The notes beneath the pieces are model-generated. The model was not told where the DNA came from. It saw nothing but the letters and a program-made list of their open reading frames with translations, and did not search any database. Below, piece by piece: positions 26,392-34,284 of a stretch of DNA of 64,000 nucleotides. Made by a program: the position numbers and the translations under genes. Where the stretch lies: contig UQVK01000008.1 in assembly GCA_900544445.1 (NCBI GenBank), positions 10,697-74,696 on the forward strand, in the 5' to 3' direction. The number at the start of each line of letters is the position of its first letter. Position 1 is the first letter of the stretch. The stretch is from an uncultured Lachnospiraceae bacterium (lineage in GTDB: Bacteria; Bacillota; Clostridia; Lachnospirales; Lachnospiraceae).

Positions 26392-26440
26392 CGAAGAATG
26401 GTTTCCCTTCAGGAGAGCCTGAAGGGAAATCATTCTTCCG
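26392..26440. repeat. Long hairpin between mutS and mutL
   Basis: GAAGAATG (26393-26400) and TTTCCCTTCAG (26402-26412) pair with CTGAAGGGAAA (26419-26429) and CATTCTTC (26431-26438), with one mismatch. It directly follows the three-arm repeat. It ends about 50 bases before mutL and has no T-run, so read-through into mutL is plausible. Confidence 0.7.
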
Positions 26441-26492
26441 GGGATGTTGGCGACGGGGGAGAGCCTGAGGGGCGATGGAAGGAGATGTTTAA

Positions 26493-28436
26493 ATGGCAGA
26501 GATCAGGCTGCTTGACAGCAATACGATAGATAAGATCGCGGCGGGCGAGGTGGTGGAGCGTCCTTCCAGTGTGGTGAAGGAGCTGGTGGAAAACGCGATG
26601 GACGCGGGCGCAGACGCCATAACGGTGGAGATCCGGGACGGCGGCTGTTCCTTCATCCGCGTGACGGACAATGGGGACGGCATTGAGAAGGATCAGATCC
26701 GAAAGGCATTTTTCCGCCATGCCACCAGCAAGATCAGCACGGCGGAGGATCTGTATCACATCCACAGTCTGGGTTTCCGGGGGGAAGCGCTTTCCAGCAT
26801 TGCGGCGGTTTCCATGGTGGAACTGATCACGAAGACAAAGGATTCTCTCACCGGCATCCATTACCGGCTGGACGGCGGTGTGGAAAAGGAATTTTCTGAA
26901 ATCGGCGCGCCGGAGGGAACCACGATGATCGCCAGAGAGCTCTTTTTTAATACGCCGGTGCGAAAGAAATTTCTGAAAACTCCGGCGACGGAAGGAAGCT
27001 ACGTGTCCGATCTGATGGAGCACATGGCCCTGTCCCGTCCGGATGTGGCGTTTCAGTTCATGGTGAACGGGAACGTCCGCTTCCACACATCGGGAAACGG
27101 AGACCTGAAGGAGATCATATACCGCATCTACGGAAGGGAAATCGCCGGACAGCTTCTGCCGTTTCATGCGCAGATGGAGGGGGTGTCCATTGACGGCTTT
27201 TTGGGAAGTCCTTCGGTGGTCCGTTCCAACCGGAACTTTGAGTTTTTCTTCGTCAATGGAAGATATATCAGAAGCCCGCTGCTGTCCAAGGGGCTGGAGG
27301 CGGGATATAAGGCCTGGCTGATGCAGCATAAATTTCCCTTTGCCCTGCTGCATCTGACCTCCGATCCGGAAAACATCGATGTGAACGTGCATCCCTCCAA
27401 GATGGAGGTGCGTTTTTCTGACCAGCCTGGCCTTTATGCCTTTTTGGAGGAACAGGTGCGGGAGGCCATGCATCGGCGGGAAATGATCCCTGATGTGAAG
27501 CTGGATGAGCCTGCGGCCGGAAGAAAGAAGGAGCAGCCCGCTCCGAAAGAGCAGAAGGTAAAGGAAGAACAGACGAAAAGAGAAACGCAAAAAGAGACTG
27601 TTGTTCCTCCCATGCCGCCGGTGGCACCACGAAAGCCTGTTCCTGCGGCGGATGAGGGCCGGAAAGCGGGACCGGAGAAAGAAGTTTCGCCGAATCCTGA
27701 ACCAGCCGCAAGGGAAAAGAAGGAAAAGCCCGAAGCGCCCCAGCCCTTTGAGACGGCCAGGCGTTCCCGGCAGCTGCAGGAGGAAGAGGCACAGTATACG
27801 GTTTCCGAAGCGAAGCAGATGGAACTGTTTGACGGGAAGCTTCTGAGTGAGGAGGCGGCAAAGAGCTATCAGATCATCGGTCAGGTGTTCGATACCTACT
27901 GGCTGGTGCAGTATGAGGAACGGCTTCTCATCATCGACCAGCACGCAGCCCATGAGAAGGTGAAGTACGAGGCGCTGGTGAAGAAGCTGCGGGAGGGGCA
28001 GGTGGACAGTCAGAATCTGGCGCCGCCCATGATCCTGAATCTTTCCGCCATGGAAGCGCATACCCTGCAGGAGTACGGGGATTATTTTGCCAGGATGGGC
28101 TTTGAAATCGAAGATTTCGGTGGAAATGCCGTTGCGGTACGCGCGGTTCCCTGCGACCTGTACGGACATTATGAAAAGGATTTCCTGCAGGGGATTCTGG
28201 ATGAGCTGGAGGAGGAGCCGCCCCGTGGCACACCCGCCATCATCGCGGAAAAGCTTGCGTCCATGGCCTGCAAGTCGGCTGTGAAGGGCAATATGCGGAT
28301 TTCCACAAAAGAGATGGGGGCTTTGCTGGACCAGCTTCTGAGTCTGGAAAATCCCTATCACTGTCCGCATGGACGGCCGACCATCATCACCATGAGCAAG
28401 TATGAGCTGGAAAAGAAGTTTAAGAGGATCGTCTGA
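26493..28436 (+). CDS. mutL: DNA mismatch repair endonuclease MutL
   Basis: A 647-residue protein. The GHKL ATPase half (IAAGEVVERPSSVVKELVENAMDAG, then DNGDGIE and GFRGEALSS) is followed by a long Lys/Glu/Pro-rich linker (about residues 335-430) and the dimerisation domain. This contains DQHAAHEKVKYE near residue 481, matching the DQHA(X)2E(X)4E endonuclease motif, so MutL itself can nick; this fits an organism without MutH. GGAAGGAG precedes the ATG. miaA begins at the very next base after its stop. Confidence 0.97.
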   Translation: MAEIRLLDSNTIDKIAAGEVVERPSSVVKELVENAMDAGADAITVEIRDGGCSFIRVTDNGDGIEKDQIRKAFFRHATSKISTAEDLYHIHSLGFRGEALSSIAAVSMVELITKTKDSLTGIHYRLDGGVEKEFSEIGAPEGTTMIARELFFNTPVRKKFLKTPATEGSYVSDLMEHMALSRPDVAFQFMVNGNVRFHTSGNGDLKEIIYRIYGREIAGQLLPFHAQMEGVSIDGFLGSPSVVRSNRNFEFFFVNGRYIRSPLLSKGLEAGYKAWLMQHKFPFALLHLTSDPENIDVNVHPSKMEVRFSDQPGLYAFLEEQVREAMHRREMIPDVKLDEPAAGRKKEQPAPKEQKVKEEQTKRETQKETVVPPMPPVAPRKPVPAADEGRKAGPEKEVSPNPEPAAREKKEKPEAPQPFETARRSRQLQEEEAQYTVSEAKQMELFDGKLLSEEAAKSYQIIGQVFDTYWLVQYEERLLIIDQHAAHEKVKYEALVKKLREGQVDSQNLAPPMILNLSAMEAHTLQEYGDYFARMGFEIEDFGGNAVAVRAVPCDLYGHYEKDFLQGILDELEEEPPRGTPAIIAEKLASMACKSAVKGNMRISTKEMGALLDQLLSLENPYHCPHGRPTIITMSKYELEKKFKRIV

Positions 28437-29414
28437 ATGAAAGAGGAAGCAGTGAAACAGCCGTTAATCATCCTGACGGGGCCGACGGCAGTGGGAAAGA
28501 CGGCGCTTTCCATAAAGCTGGCAAAAAAGGTGGGCGGGGAAATTATCTCCGCCGATTCCATGCAGGTTTACCGGCATATGGATATCGGATCGGCCAAGAT
28601 CCGTCCGGAAGAGATGGAAGGTGTTCCCCATCATCTGATTGATATTCTGGAGCCGTGGGAAGAATTTAATGTCACCGTTTTTCAGAAAAAAGCGAAGAAG
28701 GCGATTGCGGACATCGAAAGCAGGGGCCGCATTCCCATCCTCGCCGGAGGAACGGGCTTTTATATCCAGGCCGTGCTGTATGACATTGATTTTACGGAAA
28801 ACAAGGAGGACACCTCCATCCGCAAAGCGCTGGAGCGGACCGCGCAGGAGAAGGGAGCGGAATATCTGCACCAAATGTTACGGGAGGTGGACCCTCAGTC
28901 CGCGTCCCAGATCCATGCCAATAACATCAAACGGGTGGTGCGCGCGCTGGAATACTATATGCAGACCGGACAGAAGATTTCGGAACACAACGAGCGGGAA
29001 CGGGGCAGGGAGAGCGCCTATAACGCCTGCTATTTTGTCCTGAACGATCACAGGGAAACCGTTTATGCGAGAATCGACCGCCGGGTGGACAAAATGCTTG
29101 CGGAAGGCCTGGTGGAAGAGGTGAAGGCGCTGAAGAAGATGGGATGTACCAGAGATCTGGTTTCCATGCAGGGCCTTGGCTATAAGGAGATCCTCGGCTT
29201 TCTGGATGGGGAATACGATCTGGACCGGGCGGTGTATCTGATCAAACGGGATACCAGGCATTTCGCCAAGAGACAGCTGACCTGGTTTCGCAGGGAGCGG
29301 GATGTGATCTGGCTGGATCGTCAGGATTTTGCTTCAGAAGAGGAGATTCTGGATCAGATGATTCAGGAATGTACGGATAGAAAACTTTTCATGAAAAGAG
29401 GATTTGTGAAATGA
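28437..29414 (+). CDS. miaA: tRNA dimethylallyltransferase MiaA
   Basis: A 325-residue enzyme that transfers dimethylallyl from DMAPP to A37 of tRNAs reading UNN codons, making the substrate for MiaB. The P-loop GPTAVGKTALS is at residues 14-24; ISADSMQVYRHMDIG, GGTGFYIQAVLY and the C-terminal YAKRQLTWFRR-like segment (FAKRQLTWFRRE) are diagnostic. It starts immediately after mutL and overlaps the next gene by four bases, so the three genes form one tight operon. Confidence 0.97.
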   Translation: MKEEAVKQPLIILTGPTAVGKTALSIKLAKKVGGEIISADSMQVYRHMDIGSAKIRPEEMEGVPHHLIDILEPWEEFNVTVFQKKAKKAIADIESRGRIPILAGGTGFYIQAVLYDIDFTENKEDTSIRKALERTAQEKGAEYLHQMLREVDPQSASQIHANNIKRVVRALEYYMQTGQKISEHNERERGRESAYNACYFVLNDHRETVYARIDRRVDKMLAEGLVEEVKALKKMGCTRDLVSMQGLGYKEILGFLDGEYDLDRAVYLIKRDTRHFAKRQLTWFRRERDVIWLDRQDFASEEEILDQMIQECTDRKLFMKRGFVK

Positions 29415-30721
29415 CAACGGAAAAAAGGATGGCGGAGGCCTCCATTACGGATTTTTATCAGACCATGGGAATCTCAAAGGAGGTCTGCGCCTTTGGAGAG
29501 AAGGTGCTTTCTTCTCTTAAGGAGCGGTTTAAAAAGATTGATGAGACGGCGGAATACAACCAGATGAAGGTTTTAAAGGCCATGCAGGACAACCGGGTGA
29601 GCGAGGCCTGCCTGCTCGGAACCACAGGCTATGGCTACAATGATCTGGGAAGGGATACGCTGGAGGCGGTTTATGCCTCCGTGTTTCATACGGAGGACGC
29701 CCTGGTGCGCCCGCAGATCACCTGCGGCACCCATGCGCTGGCCCTGGCGCTCCTGTCGAATCTGAGGCCGGGGGATGAACTGCTTTCTCCGGTGGGAAAA
29801 CCCTATGATACGCTGGAGGAGGTGATCGGCATCCGGGAGTCTGCGGGTTCTTTGAAGGAATACGGGATCAGCTACCGGCAGGTGGACCTGCTTGCGGACG
29901 GAAGCTTTGATTATGAGGGCATCCGCAGCGCGCTGAATGAAAAAACGAAGCTGGTCACCATCCAGCGCTCCAAGGGCTATCAGACCCGGCCCACCCTTTC
30001 CGTTTCCGCCATCGGAGAGCTGATTTCCTTTATCAAGGGCATCCGTCCGGACGTGATCTGCATGGTGGACAACTGCTACGGGGAATTCGTGGAGCGGATC
30101 GAGCCGACGGATGTGGGAGCGGACATGTGCGTGGGCTCCCTGATCAAGAATCCGGGCGGCGGGCTTGCACCCATCGGCGGCTATATTGCGGGAAGGAAGG
30201 ACTGCGTGGAGAACGCGGCCCGTCGTCTGACCTCTCCGGGACTGGGCAAGGAGGTGGGCGCGTCCCTGGGTATCCTGCCTCAGTTCTACCAGGGCTTTTT
30301 CCTGGCGCCGACGGTGACGGCGGGAGCGTTGAAAGGCGCGATTTTTGCCGCAAACCTGTTCGAACGGCTTGGCCTGCCTGTCGTTCCGAACGGCACGGAA
30401 AGCCGTCATGACATCATTCAGGCCGTCACCTTTAACGATCCGAAGGGACTGATCGCCTTCTGCGAGGGCATCCAGGCGGCAGCGCCCGTGGACAGCTTTG
30501 TGGTGCCGGAGCCCTGGGACATGCCGGGCTATGACAGCCAGGTGATCATGGCGGCCGGAGCCTTTGTTTCCGGTTCCTCCATTGAACTTTCTGCGGACGG
30601 ACCGCTGAAGCCTCCCTACGCGGTTTATTTTCAGGGAGGACTGACCTGGCCCCATGCCAAATTCGGTATTCTGAAGGCGCTGCAGCGCTGTGTGGATGCG
30701 AAAACAGTGAAACTTCCCTGA
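29411..30721 (+). CDS. Methionine gamma-lyase-like PLP protein (YnbB family)
   Basis: A 436-residue fold-type-I PLP enzyme of the family once labelled aluminium resistance protein (YnbB). GTTGYGYNDLGRD, the active-site lysine in CVGSLIKNPGGGLAP and a following GYIAGR support this. The physiological reaction is not established; related enzymes cleave methionine or cystathionine. It is four bases into the miaA end (ATGA), so co-expressed. Cytoplasmic. Confidence 0.85.
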   Translation: MTTEKRMAEASITDFYQTMGISKEVCAFGEKVLSSLKERFKKIDETAEYNQMKVLKAMQDNRVSEACLLGTTGYGYNDLGRDTLEAVYASVFHTEDALVRPQITCGTHALALALLSNLRPGDELLSPVGKPYDTLEEVIGIRESAGSLKEYGISYRQVDLLADGSFDYEGIRSALNEKTKLVTIQRSKGYQTRPTLSVSAIGELISFIKGIRPDVICMVDNCYGEFVERIEPTDVGADMCVGSLIKNPGGGLAPIGGYIAGRKDCVENAARRLTSPGLGKEVGASLGILPQFYQGFFLAPTVTAGALKGAIFAANLFERLGLPVVPNGTESRHDIIQAVTFNDPKGLIAFCEGIQAAAPVDSFVVPEPWDMPGYDSQVIMAAGAFVSGSSIELSADGPLKPPYAVYFQGGLTWPHAKFGILKALQRCVDAKTVKLP

Positions 30722-30833
30722 GAATGATGTCGAATGGAGCGAAGCTTTCGCCGAAATTTTTCCCATTCGCTTCTATACATGAATTTGGAAGTATGTTAAT
30801 ATAAGTATTGGCAAAACCTGTAAGGATAAACGG

Positions 30834-31082
30834 ATGAAGAAGATGAAGAGTAAAAACGGATGGACCTGTCTGCTGCTCGTGCTTGCCGGTGTGGTGCTCG
30901 GCGGCTTTATCGGGAACCTTTTTCCCTCAAGCATCCTGAATTTCGGGCAGACATTTGGACTGACAAGCCCGATGGTTCTGGATTTCGGAATCCTGACCAT
31001 CACTTTCGCACTGACCATTAAGATCACGATCGCGAGCATTCTGGGGATTGTCCTCGCGCTCATCGTGTACCGTCTGCTTTGA
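30834..31082 (+). CDS. DUF4321 small membrane protein
   Basis: An 82-residue protein with a short basic N-terminus and two hydrophobic stretches (WTCLLLVLAGVVLGGFIGNL and a C-terminal ITIASILGIVLALIVYRLL), matching DUF4321. AAGGAT precedes the ATG. It sits just before radC-mreBCD as it does in other Clostridia, suggesting a link to cell shape or the envelope, but no function is known. Confidence 0.85.
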   Translation: MKKMKSKNGWTCLLLVLAGVVLGGFIGNLFPSSILNFGQTFGLTSPMVLDFGILTITFALTIKITIASILGIVLALIVYRLL

Positions 31083-31145
31083 CAAACCGAAGGGTTTTCC
31101 TGCCTTTTTTATAAGCGTTCGGAAGCGTGGAAGAAAAGAGGCAAT

Positions 31146-31847
31146 ATGAATCAAACAAAAGAAAAACAACCATGCTATGAAGAGATGAAGCCCTATGAGA
31201 AGTTTCTGGCTGAAGGGCCGGAGCATCTTTCGGAAGCGGAGCTGCTTGCGATCATCATCCGTACAGGAACGAAAACGGTGGATTCCCTGCAGCTTGCAAA
31301 GCAGGTGCTGTCCCTGCCGAAGGGGCAGGAAAAGGGGCTTCTGGGACTTCGGTATCTGTCCGTCTCTGATCTGTGCAGGGTCAGCGGGATCGGTCAGGTG
31401 AAGGCGGTGAAGATCAAGTGTCTCATCGAGCTTTCCCGGCGGCTTTCCATGGCGGACAGGCGTGACCGTCTCCAGTTTACAAGACCGGAAACGGTGGCAG
31501 ACTATTATATGGAGCGCATGCGGTACCTGCAGACGGAGGAAGTGATCCTCGTGATGACAGACAACAAAAACCGTCTGATCTGTGACCGGGTGCTGTCCAA
31601 GGGAACGGTGAACTGTTCCCTGATGTCTCCCCGTGAGGTCTTTCTGGTGGCGCTGGAATACCATGCGGTACATATCCTGCTGATCCACAATCACCCCAGC
31701 GGCGATGCGGCGCCCAGCAGACAGGATATTGAAATTACGGAGCATCTTGCCAGGCTGTGTGACATGATGCAGCTTCCCCTTCTGGATCACATCATCGTGG
31801 GGGATGGCTGTTATGTGAGCTTTAAGGAATCCGGCCTGCTGAAATAA
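31146..31847 (+). CDS. radC: RadC-family JAMM protein
   Basis: A 233-residue protein with an N-terminal helix-hairpin-helix part (LAEGPEHLSEAELLAIIIRTG) and a C-terminal JAMM-type domain with HNHPSGDAAPSRQD near residue 180. It was named for DNA repair but its role is uncertain. radC upstream of mreB is conserved across Firmicutes. A weak AGAGGCA precedes the ATG. Confidence 0.95.
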   Translation: MNQTKEKQPCYEEMKPYEKFLAEGPEHLSEAELLAIIIRTGTKTVDSLQLAKQVLSLPKGQEKGLLGLRYLSVSDLCRVSGIGQVKAVKIKCLIELSRRLSMADRRDRLQFTRPETVADYYMERMRYLQTEEVILVMTDNKNRLICDRVLSKGTVNCSLMSPREVFLVALEYHAVHILLIHNHPSGDAAPSRQDIEITEHLARLCDMMQLPLLDHIIVGDGCYVSFKESGLLK

Positions 31848-31863
31848 GGAAGGAGAAATCATT

Positions 31864-32874
31864 TTGTCTACGAATGCTTTTGGAATCGATCTGGGTACGA
31901 GCAATATCAAGATTTACAGCGCGGCGGACGATCATATCATGATCGAGAAGAACATGATCGCGATCCAGAATAAGAAGAATATTTTTGCCTATGGGGATTC
32001 CGCCTATGAAATGTATGAGAAGGCGCCGGGAAATATTCAGATTTCCTATCCCCTCTGCAACGGCGTGATTGCCGATATCCGGAATATGGAAACACTGATC
32101 CGCTTCTTTATCACGGATATTTCCAAGGGAAATGTGAAGCCGGCGGACTATTATATTGCGGTTCCCACCGATATCACGGAGGTGGAGAAGAGGGCCTTTT
32201 ATGACCTGATCAAGGATGCCAACGTGAAGGCGAAGAAGATCATGGTGGTGGAAAAGGCGGTGGCGGACGGCCTGGGCCTGGATATCGATGTGAAGAATTC
32301 CCAGGGCGTACTGGTTGTGAACGTGGGCCATGATACCACGGAGGTTTCCATTCTGTCCCTTGGAGGCATCGTCTTAAGCCGCCTGATCAAGACGGGCGGG
32401 CTGAAGTTTGACGAGGCGATCCGCGGTGCGGTCCGCAAGGAATACGGGCTTCTGATCGGTGGAAAGACGGCGGAGGGAATCAAGAAGTCCCTGGCCGGCC
32501 TGGAAGAGGCGGGAACGGGAGCGCAGGTATTCGGCCGTGATATCGTGACCGGACTTCCTGTGGAGAGAGAGATTCCCTCCGATCTGGTGGTTTCCTGCCT
32601 GGAGGAGCACTTTAACACGATTATCGACTGCGTGAAGCTGATTCTGGAGCGTACGCCTCCGGAGCTCGGCGCGGATATTTACCGCCATGGCATTTATCTG
32701 ACGGGAGGGGCGTCCCAGATCAGCCATCTGGCGGATAAGCTGAAAAACAGCACGGGCCTGAAGGTGAACGTGGCTGAGCGCCCCATTGAAAGCGTGGTAC
32801 TGGGGCTTGCCAAGATCCTGAAAGACGACAATTACAAGTCGGTTGCCTATGCGATCGAAGGGATGGGTAAATGA
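31864..32874 (+). CDS. mreB: Cell-shape actin homologue MreB
   Basis: A 336-residue actin-like ATPase that forms membrane-bound filaments to orient peptidoglycan synthesis. The start codon is TTG at 31864, with AAGGAAGGAG upstream. Phosphate 1 (FGIDLGTSNIKIY) and the later nucleotide motifs (VVNVGHDTTEVSILSLGGIV, YLTGGASQI) are present. The first loop is less similar to canonical MreB (NIKIYSAADDHIMIEKN), so it may be a divergent or Mbl-type paralogue. It leads the mreBCD-PBP unit and overlaps mreC by four bases. Confidence 0.94.
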   Translation: MSTNAFGIDLGTSNIKIYSAADDHIMIEKNMIAIQNKKNIFAYGDSAYEMYEKAPGNIQISYPLCNGVIADIRNMETLIRFFITDISKGNVKPADYYIAVPTDITEVEKRAFYDLIKDANVKAKKIMVVEKAVADGLGLDIDVKNSQGVLVVNVGHDTTEVSILSLGGIVLSRLIKTGGLKFDEAIRGAVRKEYGLLIGGKTAEGIKKSLAGLEEAGTGAQVFGRDIVTGLPVEREIPSDLVVSCLEEHFNTIIDCVKLILERTPPELGADIYRHGIYLTGGASQISHLADKLKNSTGLKVNVAERPIESVVLGLAKILKDDNYKSVAYAIEGMGK

Positions 32875-33749
32875 GTCCTGTAGTCAAGAAAAAGAAAAAC
32901 AAGTTCACGCTCCCCGGGAAGTATCTTCTGATGATCCTCACATGTCTGTGCGTACTTTTGATGATCATTACCTTCCGGACCGACCTCTTCGAAGGCCCGC
33001 TGCGTGCTGTCGCCGGATATGTGGTGGTACCCTTTCAGAACGGGATTGCCTCAGTAGGCGGATATCTCTATGACCGGGCGGAGGAAATGGGAAAGCTTCA
33101 GGATGCACTGGATGAAAATGCACGCCTGCAGGAGGAGATTGCGAATCTTACTCTGGAAAATGCACAGCTCCAGCAGGACCGCTACGAGCTGGAGAACCTG
33201 AGGGAGCTTTATGATATTGATGAAGCAACCTCCGACTATGAAAAAACGGGAGCGCGCGTAATTGCCAGTGACGCAACCAACTGGTTCTATTCTTTCACCA
33301 TTGATAAAGGAAGCGATGACGGAATCGCGGTTGATATGAATGTGATTGCTGGCGGCGGGCTTGTGGGACGTATCGTGAGCGTGGGACCGAATTATGCAAG
33401 GGTTCTTTCCATCATTGCGGATAATTCCAATGTGTACGGGACCGTTCTTACTACCTCCTCAAATCTTCTGGTTTCGGGAGATCTGCAGTCCGTCATGACT
33501 GACGGCGTGATCCGTTTCGAACAGCTTTCTGATCGTGAAGATCAGGTGCAGTCAGGAGACAAGGTGGTAACTTCCAACATAAGCAGCAAGTATCTTCCGG
33601 GAATCCCGATCGGCTATATCGGTTCCATCGAGACTGCCGCCAACAATATGACCAAATACGGTACGATTACGCCGGCCGTTGATTTTCAGCATCTGCAGGA
33701 GGTTCTGGTGATTCTGGAAACAAAGCAGCAGGTTCCGGATGAAGAATAG
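32871..33749 (+). CDS. mreC: Rod shape-determining protein MreC
   Basis: A 292-residue bitopic protein. After a basic start (KKKKNKFTLPGKY) one membrane segment (LLMILTCLCVLLMIITF) leads to an extracytoplasmic coiled coil (about residues 70-115, Glu/Leu/Gln rich) and the paired beta domains of MreC (VIASDATNWFYSFTIDKGSDDGI, then VISPGNG-like GRIVSVGPNYA). It binds PBP2 and MreD to organise the elongasome. Start overlaps mreB (ATGA). Confidence 0.95.
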   Translation: MSPVVKKKKNKFTLPGKYLLMILTCLCVLLMIITFRTDLFEGPLRAVAGYVVVPFQNGIASVGGYLYDRAEEMGKLQDALDENARLQEEIANLTLENAQLQQDRYELENLRELYDIDEATSDYEKTGARVIASDATNWFYSFTIDKGSDDGIAVDMNVIAGGGLVGRIVSVGPNYARVLSIIADNSNVYGTVLTTSSNLLVSGDLQSVMTDGVIRFEQLSDREDQVQSGDKVVTSNISSKYLPGIPIGYIGSIETAANNMTKYGTITPAVDFQHLQEVLVILETKQQVPDEE

Positions 33750-33770
33750 AAAGGCGGGTGCGGATTAAAC

Positions 33771-34280
33771 GTGAGAAAATATATTGTTTTGGCGTTTCTG
33801 CTTCTGCTGTGCTACCTGCTTCAGGCTTCTATCCTTCCGGCCGTCGCCTTTGGAGGGATCATGCCGAATCTACTGATCATTTTTGTCGCCTCCTGCGGCT
33901 TTATGAACGGTGAGATCTGCGGCCTGGTGACCGGTTTTGTCTGTGGTCTGCTGGTGGATATATTCGGTGGGGATGTGATCGGTTTCTATGCTCTTGTTTA
34001 TATGATAACAGGCTATATCAACGGCATGTTCCAGCGGATTTTCTATCCGGAGGACATTAAACTGCCGTTGATATTGATTTTAGGAAGTGATGTGGGATAC
34101 GGATTTTTGTGCTACTGTCTGCTGTTTTTGCTGAGAAGCAGGCTGGATATCGGTTTTTACCTCCTCCGCGTTATTCTGCCGGAAGCGGTGTATACGATTG
34201 CGATTGCCATTGCGGTCTATCCGCTGCTTCTTCTGATACATAAAAAACTGGAAGCATATGAGAAAGGAAGTAAGGAGTAG
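33771..34280 (+). CDS. mreD: Rod shape-determining protein MreD
   Basis: A 169-residue integral membrane protein with about five hydrophobic segments (IVLAFLLLLCYLLQASILP, IMPNLLIIFVASCGFM, VTGFVCGLLVDIF and so on). It starts with GTG at 33771, with AAAGGCGGG upstream. The stop at 34278-34280 is immediately followed by the PBP start region, and the PBP Shine-Dalgarno lies inside the mreD end. Confidence 0.93.
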   Translation: MRKYIVLAFLLLLCYLLQASILPAVAFGGIMPNLLIIFVASCGFMNGEICGLVTGFVCGLLVDIFGGDVIGFYALVYMITGYINGMFQRIFYPEDIKLPLILILGSDVGYGFLCYCLLFLLRSRLDIGFYLLRVILPEAVYTIAIAIAVYPLLLLIHKKLEAYEKGSKE

Positions 34281-34284
34281 GAAC

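Noticed and set aside
26430-28370. Long minus-strand open frame across mutL (646 codons)
   Set aside because: It is antisense to a fully recognisable mutL, has no family resemblance and no Shine-Dalgarno; it is a codon-bias shadow.
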